This document shows positions 12,201-20,902 of a stretch of 64,000 nt of DNA, in pieces. The stretch covers positions 24,697,432-24,761,431 of the forward strand of contig NC_052505.1 of the NCBI RefSeq assembly GCF_014356525.2, read 5' to 3'. The translations under genes and the position numbers were made by a program. Source of the stretch: Nilaparvata lugens. Lineage: Eukaryota > Arthropoda > Insecta > Hemiptera > Delphacidae. Below the pieces are notes generated by a model. That model saw only the letters and a list, made by a program, of their open reading frames with translations, was not told where the DNA came from and ran no database searches. Within the stretch, counting starts at the first letter, position 1. Every line of letters begins with the position of its first letter.

Positions 12201-15200
12201 AAATTCTATTTTATTATTTATTTTATTTATCATTTACAATCAACTTAAGGAAAAAGAAACAGACTACAGTCAAAAACTTCTTTTCATCCCAATTTCATTT
12301 TTTTTTTTTTTTTTTTAAGATTACGTCCTAAAGACTCCAGTCATGGAGTATAAGACAAGTCATGTTATTACATAATAATTCTAACACTAAGTAGTTCAAC
12401 CTAGTTTAGGTTTGAAAGGAATTCTTGTACACTATAAAAAGCTCTATCAACTAAATATTTTTTAATTTGTTTTTTGAAAATCTTCAAATCATCATTACTT
12501 TTCAAGATTTGAGGTAGCTTGTTATAAAATTTCCTACCAATATAATCTGGTTTTTGTTCAAATAACCTACTATTGTGACCCATTATATGATAATCTGCTC
12601 TGTTTCGCGTATTATACTCATGAACATCTGAATTCTGGATCACACCACTCGTTTTCACATGCATTACAACTTCATATACATACAAAGATGGCACAGTTAA
12701 TAGACCAAGCTTTTTAAATAAAGGCCTACAAGAGTCTAACCTATTCACTTTCTCTATACATCTGAGTGCCTTCTTTTGAATCTTAAACACCCTGTCCATA
12801 TTTTGTTGAGATGAATTACCCCATACTAAAATAGCATACCTAATATGAGATAGTATAAGTCCATGGTAAGCAGTTAACAGTAGTTTTTTATCATTCAGCC
12901 TAGCAAGCTGCCGCAGGACAAATACCCCAGATGATATCTTATTACATATCCTCTCAATGTAAGGATGCCATGTTAATTTCCTGTCCAATAAAATTCCCAA
13001 GAATGCTACTTTCTCTTCTTGGTCTAATTCATTTTCCTCTACAAACACATTTATTTCTCTATCCTCTACTGAATTATATTTACTTTTGAATTGTAGGAAT
13101 TGACATTTCTTACTATTTATTGTTAATTGCCTTTGCTTCAAGAATTGGACAATTGACTGTACTCCAGTAAAAGCATTTATTTCTAGACTATCTAATAAAT
13201 AATTGTTAAAGATAAGCGATGTGTCATCAGCAAACAACAGAGCTCTGTGATCTTTTAACTCTTTTGGTAATTGGTTCACATACAACAGAAACAGTAAGGG
13301 ACCCAGAATTGAGCCTTGAGGTACTCCAGCCTGGACCTCCAGTTTTTGAGATTTAATTTTTACTATTTCATTCCCATCCACCTTGGTAAGCTCAACACAC
13401 TGGTTTCTACCTATGAGATATGATTCAAACCATTTTAGTTCTATACCATTCACACCTACAGTTTTTAGTATTTCCAATAATATTCTATGGTTCACACAAT
13501 CAAAAGCTTTGGATAAATCAAGAAATATTGCGGCTGCCTTCTCACCTGAATCTATTATATCTATTAGTCTTTCAACAAGGGATACTATTGCAGTCTTAGT
13601 AGATTTCCCTTTCTGGAACCCATGCTGTTCATCACATATGAAATTAATTTCTTCCAGGTGCATCAATAGCCTATTTAAAACTACTCTTTCAAAAATTTTA
13701 CTTATTACATTTAGAATACTAATGGGTCTATAATTTTCAACTCTTTCAGAATCACCGCTCTTGAAAATTGGCAAAATTTTTCCTTGTTTCAGATCATCAG
13801 GGAAAATACCCTGCTCTAGTGAAGTATTAAGGAGATGCAATAAAGGGTCCAGTAATTCATTTTCACATTCTTTTAAAATTTTGCTTGAGACCCCATCCAA
13901 TCCTACTGTTTTTTTGTTATTCAAATTTTTTATTATTCTTGACAACTCATCTCTTGATAATGGATGAAATTTAAATACCTTTTCAATTGGCTCAGCATTT
14001 AATGTAGTTGTATTATAAGTATTAGTGTTCAGTGACTTTTGGAGATTATATGCAACCTGTTGATAATACTTATTGAAAAAGTTACAAATGTCTATACTAT
14101 CATCCATATAATTTCCATGTTCATCGATTATCCTAGGGACATTAGTAACTGTATCTTTTTGAGCTGCTCTCCTATTTCTATTAATTACCTCCCAAACAGC
14201 AGAGTTAAAATTGGTACTAGTTGTTAATATTTCAGCTGTTTTCTTACACTTAGCTTTCCTCACTTCTTTTGCATAGTTTTTCTTTAGACATTTGTATTTG
14301 ACTTCACTCGGAACATCCCTCACTAATTTAAATTCCTCATAAGCTTCCCTAACAATATTTCTTTGAGTAAGAATATCTTCAGTTATCCATTCATCTACTT
14401 TGTTTAATTTACTTTTTACTTTGACTTTTTTTATTGGACAGCATACACTAATGTGAAATCTTAGAGTATCAATGAATTGCTTATATTTGTAATTTAGGTT
14501 ACAACTGTTATAAACACTACTCCAATTTTCTTGAAGCAGTTCCTGCTTCAAACAATTTATATTTCCTAGCTCATATTGCTGAATTTCTTTCACAAAAGTT
14601 TTTTTTCTGCTTGGATTCTGGCCCTGCAACTTAACATCTAAAATTTGATAGTTATGATCTGATAGATCTGAGCTACCTAACCTGACATTACAACCTTCTA
14701 TATTTGTGAGGATATTATCAATAATTGTCTGTGAAGTTCGAGTTACTCTTGTATATTCGTGGACCTTAATTTCTAAATTATTCATATTAATAATATCTCT
14801 AATGTCCTCTGTCATTTTATCCTGCCTGGCAAAATCGGTATTGAAATCTCCTACTACTATAACATTTGTGAAACGAGCGGTTGTAATTTCCAAAAGTGTA
14901 TGGAGCAGCTCACAAAATTTTTGCCAGTCTCCATTTGGTGACCTATAGATACCTAACACTGCTACCTCAAATCGATCATCAATTTTTAACCTTAGTCCCG
15001 TCACCTCTAAATCCATCTCAACAGAAAAACTCTTAACAAAATCCAGTTCATAAGTTTGGGTATGTTTAGCATTGCTAGTGAATATACATACACCACCACT
15101 TCTATGAGCTATTCTACAAAATTCTGATCTCAGTGAATAGCCTGGAATCCTAACTTGATTTATTTCCTTTATTTTTAAGCCATGCTCTGTGAAAATAACA

Positions 15201-17138
15201 ATGTCAGGATCCTCCTGTTTAAGAAATACTTCTAATCTGTCAATTTTGTTGCGAAGATACTGAATATTTTGATGATAAATACTAAAAACCTTACCATCTT
15301 GTGCTACTCTATCTCTAGCATTTGTAGCTATTTCCCTTTCCCTGTTTTGAGCCAATTTACTAAAAAATCGTTATTTGTTTTTTTGACTGTTTTTAAACCA
15401 GAGGATTGCAAACGGCTTTCAATCAGCTCTGCCAATCTATTACAAAAGATTACTTTGCCAGATCGATTTAGATGCAACCCATGATTAGTGAAGTTATGTC
15501 TTTTCAGCCTTTCATTTAGAAAACAAATCCCCAGTTGTTTAGAATTCTTATTTTTTAGGCTGTTGATTGTATTATGGATTGATTTGTTTGTCGAATTGAT
15601 TGCTTCATTTAATTCTGGCCTATCAAACCTATTAGGAATAGTACTTATTATTAAGTTTGTTTTTTTTGCTGAGTGGCACAATTTCCTTGATTTTTTCTGT
15701 TACTTGAGGAAGATGATTCAAGTTAGGTTCATTTATATTATTTGAGCCACCCAGTACAATTAGATAGTCATTTTCATCAAAATCTTTAGTTTGTTCCCTA
15801 GCTGACTCTACAACTGCATTAATTGATGCACTTGGCTTGAAAAAACATTGGACATCAAATTTATTTTTTAATCTTTTATCAAGGAGATCACTGCAATCAC
15901 GTCCATGACTGGACGTCAGTAGCAGAACTCTCCCTTTCCTATCTTTATTCCCCTCAGCTATATTTTTGGTTGCTGTCTTCAAAACCTCACTGTATGTTTT
16001 ATTTCGACCATTTTCAGAGCATTTCCCATCATTTAGGTTAGATTCTATTTTTTTGCATTTGGACGGAGGTTCTATCATACATTTAGTATTATCAAATTTA
16101 GATTTTAGTTTCTTTATTTCCTCCGACATTAGACTACATTGATTTTTTAGATTTAGTATTTCTTTTTTATGGTCTTCATCTTGTAATTTTATAATCAGTT
16201 CCAAAGATTTAATTTCTTCTACCATCCCTAACCTTTCTTCCTCAGACGTTTTTAAAGTTACTTCTAATTGTTTTTTAAATTAGTGTGGCTACTTTGTAGT
16301 TGAGCAACTTTTTCGGCTAAAGTAGTTTGAAGAACTGGGGTTTTTGGTTTTGGCGTTTTTGAATTTTGGTTTTGGGAACGCGTAAGTACTCTCGCTATGT
16401 TTACATTTCTATTATTAACCTTCGGTGTTTTACTTGAGCTCATCTTCCTATCTAAGAAATTATATTACTTGCAATAATAATAATTGATTTATAAATGATA
16501 GGATTTTAATTTGGTTATAATTTTAGTCAAGTAAACTATCTATGTTTATTTTTAAATCTCGAAAACCTAACCTCAAAATAACCTCTAAACGATGTTTGGC
16601 TTATAAAATAGAATTAAGAATTAAAATCTAAAACAAAATGATAAAACGTGATCAAGAAACAATTAATAATGAAATTAATACAAAATTTGTACTTATCCGT
16701 GACTATTTATAACACAAAATCTTCCAAAACCCAGGAGCGAAATTATGTATGACTTTCATTCACATCACCAAGGTCATAAAATGTTTTCCAAGCTTAATTT
16801 GATTACATTTTTACCTATTCAATTAAATGGACTATTTTTACTATTTAATAAAATTCTACATAATCAACTCTAATAAACTATATAGATTGTTCATTTTAAA
16901 AGTGTTTTCTATTATTAGGTTTGTGATAACTTCAATACTCAGATGATGAGTAGATTATCAGTATCTAAACATTACCAATAACAATTAATACGTAATATGT
17001 TCATTTTTCAGGTATAAATTATTGTACACATCAAAGGAAAGATACAGAAGTGAAGGTTTGAACAGTTTAACATACAGGCGTATTGTTCACCAGCAGAATC
17101 AACTCTTCACATGGTTGTTGTTTGAGTTGCCAAGATGA
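6222..17138 (+). CDS. Golgi beta-1,4-glycosyltransferase, predicted beta-1,4-GalNAc transferase (six exons)
   Basis: Exons are 6222-6267, 6383-6700, 7721-7972, 10434-10620, 11403-11621 and 17012-17138, totalling 1149 nt and 382 residues. Every junction is GT-AG and in phase. The product is a type II Golgi enzyme: a 28-residue cytosolic tail, a signal anchor at about 30-48, a stem, then a GT7-family (B4GALT) catalytic domain. Visible family features are PYRNR (171-175), the metal-binding DID (237-239), WGWGGEDDD (297-305), and Met329 and His332 as further metal ligands. Four cysteines (114, 160, 232, 251) match the two conserved disulfides. The position equivalent to bovine B4GALT1 Tyr289 is Leu274. 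In the family, Leu or Ile there permits UDP-GalNAc, so GalNAc transfer onto N-glycan or glycolipid GlcNAc is inferred. The resemblance is to insect beta4GalNAcTA/B, and not to B4GALT7. Introns 2, 3 and 5 carry retroelements. Elsewhere the introns show nothing coding. Confidence 0.93.
6383..6700 (+). CDS. Glycosyltransferase exon 2: signal anchor and stem
   Basis: It encodes the hydrophobic anchor (VKIVLFLLITCAILHY region), the stem and the first catalytic-domain Cys in PCPIVSPYL. The acceptor is TGTTTCAG at 6382 and the donor is GTAAGT at 6701. Confidence 0.9.
7146..7637 (-). pseudogene. Jockey-type LINE fragment, reverse-transcriptase C-terminus
   Basis: On the minus strand one frame reads KYKKLYWLIGKTPNY. 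A second frame reads WYVRNSDLHIDL and then RHEGRLHQHDNVEAIQLLDN, typical of the C-terminal tail of Jockey-clade ORF2 proteins. The frames change, so the piece is dead. It sits antisense in glycosyltransferase intron 2, and its upstream edge lies about 85 bp before exon 3. Confidence 0.75.
7721..7972 (+). CDS. Glycosyltransferase exon 3: nucleotide-sugar fold start
   Basis: It encodes the second disulfide Cys and VALIVPYRNRLTHL, the typical start of the B4GALT donor-binding fold, through GYGIFVVEQT. It uses the ATTTCAG acceptor and GTAGCC donor, phase 1 at both ends. Confidence 0.93.
8031..8202. mobile_element. Hairpin MITE, 172 bp
   Basis: The arms ACACACCAGTTAGTCAAGAA and TTCTTGACTAACTGGTGTGT are inverted, and pairing continues for about 70 bp per arm around a loop near 8100-8132. 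It lies in glycosyltransferase intron 3. The transcribed intron would contain a long stem. Confidence 0.88.
8310..8711 (+). repeat. Three tandem units of about 105-150 bp
   Basis: The block from CAGCCTTTTAGGAA to AATATAATAAAGTTGGCAAATGAA and then CTTGTTTACT occurs three times, starting near 8324, 8429 and 8568. Units two and three share an extra TTTTGTTTAATATCAGGGAAACTC segment. The array is intronic, and high similarity suggests recent duplication. Confidence 0.85.
8918..9397 (+). pseudogene. LINE reverse-transcriptase C-terminal fragment
   Basis: A 159-codon open stretch matches the region after the RT core of CR1/Jockey-type ORF2 proteins: HIQYGILVWSHS, LLLQKKALRVMTYSKFDAHC and LFHAVISCH. 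It lacks the endonuclease and the RT catalytic core, so it is a 5'-truncated dead copy. It lies sense in intron 3 of the glycosyltransferase. Confidence 0.85.
9780..10131 (+). pseudogene. Penelope-like element fragment with GIY-YIG endonuclease
   Basis: Translation gives CKNCNKFYI, then IGKTARKFNIRFKEHTRAI, the zinc-finger-like start and core of the GIY-YIG endonuclease of Penelope-like retroelements. In another frame it gives the C-terminal EQFEIYKYTKQQPNHFLN. Frame changes near 9838 and 10033 break it. Only the C-terminal endonuclease part is present. It lies in intron 3, just before exon 4. Confidence 0.8.
10434..10620 (+). CDS. Glycosyltransferase exon 4: DxD metal site
   Basis: It encodes FNKAMIMNAAF, CYIFHDIDLLP with the metal-binding Asp239, and QPRHLSVAIDKF. 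The acceptor is TTTTGCAG and the donor is GTAAAT, entering in phase 1 and leaving in phase 2. Confidence 0.95.
11403..11621 (+). CDS. Glycosyltransferase exon 5: donor-selectivity Leu and catalytic loop
   Basis: It encodes LPYESLIGGVSAF, with Leu274 at the donor-specificity position. It also encodes NGFSNLYWGWGGEDDD with Trp299, Glu302 and Asp303, and MINH with the remaining metal ligands. The acceptor is TTTTCAG and the donor is GTGATT. Confidence 0.95.
12040..12175 (-). repeat. LINE 3'-UTR fragment
   Basis: The segment around CAACAGGCTCATGCCCAAAACTGTCC and CACTTTCACTTTTCAAAATAC recurs in diverged form near 24170-24200 and 55620-55715. At 55560 it is preceded by a TTTATTT tail, which fits the 3' end of a LINE lying on the minus strand. 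Confidence 0.45.
12401..15355 (-). CDS. LINE ORF2: AP endonuclease and reverse transcriptase
   Basis: This intact frame of about 984 codons nicks target DNA and reverse-transcribes the element RNA. The endonuclease spans about residues 20-245, with YHQNIQ (Asn30), FTEHGL (Glu57), VVGDFNTDF (Asp170, Asn172), IIDN (Asp213) and SDHN (Asp233, His234). The RT spans about 520-800, with ILPIFKSGD, NYRPISIL, FLDLSKAFDCVNH, AGVPQGSILGPLLF and the FADD catalytic site at 708-711. There is no RNase H. The open frame begins at a TTG codon (15355), 28 nt inside the end of ORF1. The true start is therefore uncertain and may depend on reinitiation after ORF1. Confidence 0.95.
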   Translation of the reverse strand: MAQNREREIATNARDRVAQDGKVFSIYHQNIQYLRNKIDRLEVFLKQEDPDIVIFTEHGLKIKEINQVRIPGYSLRSEFCRIAHRSGGVCIFTSNAKHTQTYELDFVKSFSVEMDLEVTGLRLKIDDRFEVAVLGIYRSPNGDWQKFCELLHTLLEITTARFTNVIVVGDFNTDFARQDKMTEDIRDIINMNNLEIKVHEYTRVTRTSQTIIDNILTNIEGCNVRLGSSDLSDHNYQILDVKLQGQNPSRKKTFVKEIQQYELGNINCLKQELLQENWSSVYNSCNLNYKYKQFIDTLRFHISVCCPIKKVKVKSKLNKVDEWITEDILTQRNIVREAYEEFKLVRDVPSEVKYKCLKKNYAKEVRKAKCKKTAEILTTSTNFNSAVWEVINRNRRAAQKDTVTNVPRIIDEHGNYMDDSIDICNFFNKYYQQVAYNLQKSLNTNTYNTTTLNAEPIEKVFKFHPLSRDELSRIIKNLNNKKTVGLDGVSSKILKECENELLDPLLHLLNTSLEQGIFPDDLKQGKILPIFKSGDSERVENYRPISILNVISKIFERVVLNRLLMHLEEINFICDEQHGFQKGKSTKTAIVSLVERLIDIIDSGEKAAAIFLDLSKAFDCVNHRILLEILKTVGVNGIELKWFESYLIGRNQCVELTKVDGNEIVKIKSQKLEVQAGVPQGSILGPLLFLLYVNQLPKELKDHRALLFADDTSLIFNNYLLDSLEINAFTGVQSIVQFLKQRQLTINSKKCQFLQFKSKYNSVEDREINVFVEENELDQEEKVAFLGILLDRKLTWHPYIERICNKISSGVFVLRQLARLNDKKLLLTAYHGLILSHIRYAILVWGNSSQQNMDRVFKIQKKALRCIEKVNRLDSCRPLFKKLGLLTVPSLYVYEVVMHVKTSGVIQNSDVHEYNTRNRADYHIMGHNSRLFEQKPDYIGRKFYNKLPQILKSNDDLKIFKKQIKKYLVDRAFYSVQEFLSNLN
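15328..16443 (-). pseudogene. LINE ORF1 with coiled coil and SGNH/GDSL-type esterase domain, frameshifted
   Basis: The ATG at 16443-16441 opens MSSSKTPKVNNRNVNIARV. A Gln/Glu/Lys-rich coiled-coil stretch follows, then the esterase blocks LLLTSSHGRDC (block I), LIVLGGSNNIN (block III) and GLHLNRSGK (block V His), and the frame ends at TAG (15330-15328). Such ORF1 esterase domains are known in CR1/L2-like LINEs. Their exact role is unsettled, with membrane or RNP functions proposed. Two breaks occur: a T6 run at 16271-16276 and a T8 run at 15660-15667 each shift the frame by one base, and the domains on either side read normally. Decay or assembly error in homopolymers are both possible. Confidence 0.85.
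17012..17138 (+). CDS. Glycosyltransferase exon 6: C-terminus and stop
   Basis: It encodes SEGLNSLTYR, matching the family's C-terminal DGLNSLTY motif, and ends at TGA (17136-17138). It is separated from exon 5 by a 5.4 kb intron that contains a nearly complete antisense LINE. Confidence 0.93.
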
Positions 17139-17178
17139 TCGTACGTTTTAGTTTACATTTTTTGGCATAAAATAATGT

Positions 17179-17184
17179 AATAAA
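17179..17184 (+). terminator. Candidate polyadenylation signal for the glycosyltransferase
   Basis: AATAAA lies about 40 bases after the TGA of exon 6 in AT-rich sequence, the first such signal after the stop. Confidence 0.5.
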
Positions 17185-17689
17185 AATTATATGTCAGGAC
17201 CACATAATACAGTAATAGATGCCTTCCGGCAGAGTGGACCTCCCTCAGCTCATGGTTGGGTTGGCAACCTCGCCCAAGCCATCTCAAGACTATATAGTAA
17301 GCGTTACGTAAATCGTCCATATCTCTAGTTCTAATAAATATATTGAAACGGAATTGATTTGGATGGCTTCTCTACAATAAATTAATGTCTTATACATTTT
17401 CATCGTAACTGAAACTGTTTGAAAGTTATTGGTTTACAAGCTAAAATAGTTGTATATTCATCGTTTGCATAATTTATTTTTTCATCATTAGTAGATAGTT
17501 GATTCAGGTAATTAATGTTACCGGTATATTAATTGTTCATTCTTGTATAATAATAATCAAATAATGTAGGTATTTTGTTCAAGAAAATTAATTATTCAAT
17601 TATGAAATTAAATAATTTATATTAAATATTTTGGTAATTATCTTAATTTGTTTTGCATGGTCCATAAACAATCTAGCAACGTTGTGAAG

Positions 17690-17801
17690 CTAAAAAAGGA
17701 TAGCGTTGTCTGCTTTGTCTAATGACAGACAAGGATAGTAACACCAATCACCAATGTTAATCAAATAGCCTACTGCCATTCTAACGTGAACCTCACTATA
17801 G
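17690..17801. mobile_element. Truncated MITE end related to the element at 27825
   Basis: The end CTGCCATTCTAACGTGAACC followed by TCACTATAG matches the right end of the 27825-28203 MITE, as does the internal AAAAGGATAGCG and GACAGACAAGGATAG region. No matching left terminus is visible, so this copy looks incomplete or eroded on its left side. Confidence 0.6.
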
Positions 17802-18016
17802 AGATTGTTAATTGTTTAAAAACCAAAACTAGTATTTCAAATTGTTTTAATAAACCAGTGGTTTTGACATCAAGTAGTTTTTATTTAATATTAATATCTT
17901 CTCCTCACTTTCACAACAAACCAAAAAGAGGGATTTTTTCATCCCATGTGTCTGCATGCGTCGTCTTTTGCTGTATACGCTGGCCTTGAAATTTTCAATA
18001 TTGCTAAAAGCTTTCT

Positions 18017-18694
18017 TAAGCCTGGTTTTCACTAGTATAGATAGTGGTCGAGTAACTGGCATACTAACTACTAACTCTACTCTACTTACTTGGTCGAGTA
18101 ACTGTTTTCACTACAATATTGAGAATAGTATCTTAAGTGTGTTATCTAGTGAACTGAACCAACCTTAAAATGTCAATACTTTTCAATAAATTAACACTTA
18201 AACACTTATTAAAACATACATACATGTAGCAAGTTTTTGCAACTTCAATTATGTCGCTTCTCGCACCCCAATCGCCATCTTTCCTTGTTAATCCAGTCTC
18301 CTTCAAAGAGGCCTCTATTCTCCATTTGAATGTGGACATTGGATACCCATTTCTTTCGCGGTCTTCCACGCCTATTTCTGGTCGCTGATACCCAATTCCA
18401 TACAAATTAACACTTTTTAATAAATAACAATACTTGTTAAACTTGATAGCCTACGGCACGACTCTACTCTACTAGCTCAAGACTGTTTTCATTAACATAG
18501 TAGTGGTAGAGTAGAGTGAGAAGCGGTGGTGGGGGAAGGCAAGTGGTAGAGTACTATCCCACTCTACTCTACTAAAAACTAGTGTTCTACCATAACTACT
18601 CTATCATGAACGTTTTCATTGGGAGAGTTCACAAGATAGTTGGTACTAGCCCAGGGAACTCTACCACTAACTCTACTAATGAAAACCAGGCTTA
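18017..18694. mobile_element. Non-autonomous DNA element with AAGCCTGGTTTTCA termini
   Basis: The left end TTAAGCCTGGTTTTCACTAG pairs with the right end TACTAATGAAAACCAGGCTTA. Subterminal regions on both sides are built from CTCTACTCTACT and AACTACTAACTC-like motifs, as in hAT-type or similar MITEs with clustered transposase sites. A minus-strand reading of 18170-18400 vaguely recalls a LINE C-terminus, but I do not call it. Confidence 0.8.
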
Positions 18695-19066
18695 GGGAGC
18701 ACCTTGCGTCTGTAAGGTAATAAGTAAGCTATCGTACAACCCAAGTTTTGTTGCAAGCCAACCAGTAGTTTAATAAGTTATCATTGTTTTCAGAATTTTA
18801 CAGGACATTTGACCTCATGTTGTTAAACTTAACTTGACAGACTGTCTGCAGACGATTAATCTGATAATCTATTTCGACAGATTATCTGCATACAGTCTCT
18901 GATGAGCTGATGTGAAAGCACCAGACTGTCCGCAGACAATGTAAGATCAATGATACTTGTGGCCTTGTCACTTTTCAGTATTAATCAATTGAAATGGAAT
19001 GCTTCAAAAATGTTGTTTCTATTATTAGACAATTCTGGAAAGAATAGCAGATTATTTACGCTCTAA

Positions 19067-19161
19067 TAGTGGGATTCACTTCAAACTGTCATTATTGTTT
19101 GAATGGGAAAGCATTGGCATCATTCATGAGGTACGCTAACAGTTCGAAGTAAGTCTCACAA
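19067..19161. mobile_element. Short hairpin MITE related to the element at 3269
   Basis: The left arm AGTGGGATTCACTTCAAACTG and right arm AACAGTTCGAAGTAAGTCTCAC are inverted. A central GAATGGGAAAGCATTGG resembles the arm sequence of the 3269-3679 element. Confidence 0.6.
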
Positions 19162-20785
19162 TGGATTCAGCACAGAACACTCCAATCGGGGAAAGAATTA
19201 TAATTTGAAACAATTCAAGCCATACTTCCAATTGAAATAAAAGAATAACATTTTCATATGTCACATTATTATATTTATCGATTGAATACAAAATTTATAC
19301 ACCAGTAATGAAGTTTATTTAGGAATTTTAAAATCACCAATGTTCAAACAAATTATGCACAATGGAATAATATTGATAAAGCACTAAATACGGAAAGTAG
19401 ACACAGAATTTGATCATTTCAAACAATAATATTGTTTCAATCACATTCTGATATTTCACAGAAAACATAAACAAATTCAATCCGGGGAACTTTAATAAAT
19501 ATTTTCAACGAGTATTATAAAAGTGTATAGAGTTTTTGCTAGGGCAACTGTTGCATTTGTCTGTCAGACGTTTTATTTTATACTCCAAATTATTCATACT
19601 ACACAAACCACCAAACTTAATAAATATTTTCTCATAAAGCCAAATAACAATTTTTCTAGTGAAGTTCCGAAGTTTATTACATACACAAATTATTATTCAA
19701 GTGAAATTGATTACTAAATATGACAACGCTGAAGAACTGCCTTTGGATATTGAAAAGTTTGGCACATGTGCCGGGGTTGGAGAAGTGATAAGCTGACACA
19801 GGTGTGACACAGGTTGTGTCACAGTGAAACGGCGACCCTGTTGATGCTGCTTGGCAACAGAATCGGTGGTCATTTGATGGCTCATAGAACGACAGTTGCT
19901 GCATTCAGTATACGTTCATCTGCCAAAACATCAAGTATAAAATAAAATTTGGATGGTTAGCAATAAGGACATATAATTCAATATACAACATCAATTAATA
20001 AATTCAAGTATACATGGGAAAATATAAAGTATAAAATAAAATTTTGACAGTTAGAAATGGAGAAAAATAACAAAATATTCTTTATGTTGGGGGCACATTG
20101 ACAGAAAAGCATGGAGTATCAAAATAGTGGATAAGTTCTTACCATTCTGATTACTATCCTGAGTTACTAAAAGTGAGATTAACTCACTTCGCTCGGTCAA
20201 CTAGATTTATAGGTTCAGCTGTCAGATAGCTAGTTGTATACATAAAAAACTTGTTCTAGATGCATTGTGCATTTAAATCAAAATTATTTCAATTTTCTGT
20301 CAACTCTATACAAGTTTCTGATAGCTAGTGCTCACCAGGTGACTGTGCCTATAGTCACAGACTGGAAAGAAGATCAATTTAACGTTCCACAGCATCATGA
20401 CGCTACTTTGCGTAGCAATAACATTTGATCATCCAGTTGATTCGTATCTAACTGTTTGAGTCAACCAGCTAAAATTCTGTAATTTTATGTACAACGTTGC
20501 TATTTTCTCCTACATCCTACTAGGTATATCCAATGTACCAAGAATACATTGTATTCTAGTTACCCCTATCTGAGCTATAGATTATCATCAGTTAATCGAC
20601 TTTCGGCACAGGCATCTCTACTACAGTTATATATAGAAACAGTTTGGCGATTGGAATTATTTTTTTCACAGCGCCGCCGCCATCAAGATCCAATTTCTTT
20701 GAATTTCATAATAGACGTATTATATGAGATTTTCATATATATGATGATAAATAATCACATAGTGTAATTTATCACACTAACCTCA
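19162..20785. other. Spacer between convergent genes, probably including the Sar1 3'-UTR
   Basis: No supported coding region is seen. A 75-codon minus-strand frame at 19677-19904 has no recognisable domain. Sar1 ends at 20786 on the minus strand, so its 3'-UTR should occupy part of this stretch, but several possible TTTATT (AATAAA) signals exist and I cannot pick one. Confidence 0.4.
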
Positions 20786-20902
20786 TCAGTCAATGTATTC
20801 AGCAAGCCATCTGAATCCCTCGCCGTAGCCTTGGCGTTTTAGTACTGAGCACATGAACAGTTCTAGCGGTCTACCCTGTAGTTCTGACCTTGGCACCTTA
20901 CC
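20786..20902 (-). CDS. Sar1: Sar1 coding exon 5: C-terminus
   Basis: Encodes [20 protein letters not shown] through LAEYID and a TGA stop at 20788-20786. Confidence 0.96.
   Translation of the reverse strand, partial: GKVPRSELQGRPLELFMCSVLKRQGYGEGFRWLAEYID

Larger units (their letters stand above)
12298..16443 (-). mobile_element. Nearly full-length LINE with SGNH-type ORF1 and EN-RT ORF2
   Basis: Read on the minus strand, the element has a 5' leader (start not resolved, possibly to about 16740), ORF1 (16443-15328), ORF2 (15355-12401), an 83 bp 3'-UTR and an A-tail of about 20 (the T run at 12298-12317). It lies antisense in glycosyltransferase intron 5. ORF2 is intact. ORF1 is broken only by two single-base changes in A-runs, so the insertion is young. 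An esterase-type ORF1 with an endonuclease-RT ORF2 points to the CR1/L2/Jockey side of the non-LTR tree. Confidence 0.92.
11948..16939. repeat. 26 bp perfect direct repeat flanking about 4.9 kb
   Basis: The 26-mer starting ATTAGGTTTGTGATAACTTC and ending AATACT occurs at 11948-11973 and again at 16914-16939. Everything between, including the LINE, is about 4.94 kb. This looks like a target-site duplication left by an insertion into intron 5. The inner edges show no clean poly-A tail or inverted repeats, so the element type at the boundaries is unresolved. Confidence 0.7.

Noticed and set aside
18142..18405. Minus-strand 87-codon frame with WxxxIEASLKETGLTRKD, faintly like a LINE C-terminus
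   Set aside because: The similarity is too weak and the frame lies inside a non-autonomous DNA element. Kept only as a comment.
18890..18935. CTGATGAG...GAAAG resembling a hammerhead ribozyme core
   Set aside because: The segment between the two core boxes cannot form a convincing stem II, and no cleavage-site stem pairs properly. The surrounding GACAGTCTGC and GCAGACTGTC pieces look like another short inverted repeat.
19677..19904. 75-codon minus-strand frame with several Cys
   Set aside because: No family is recognised and a second overlapping frame is equally open. It is more likely Sar1 3'-UTR or spacer.
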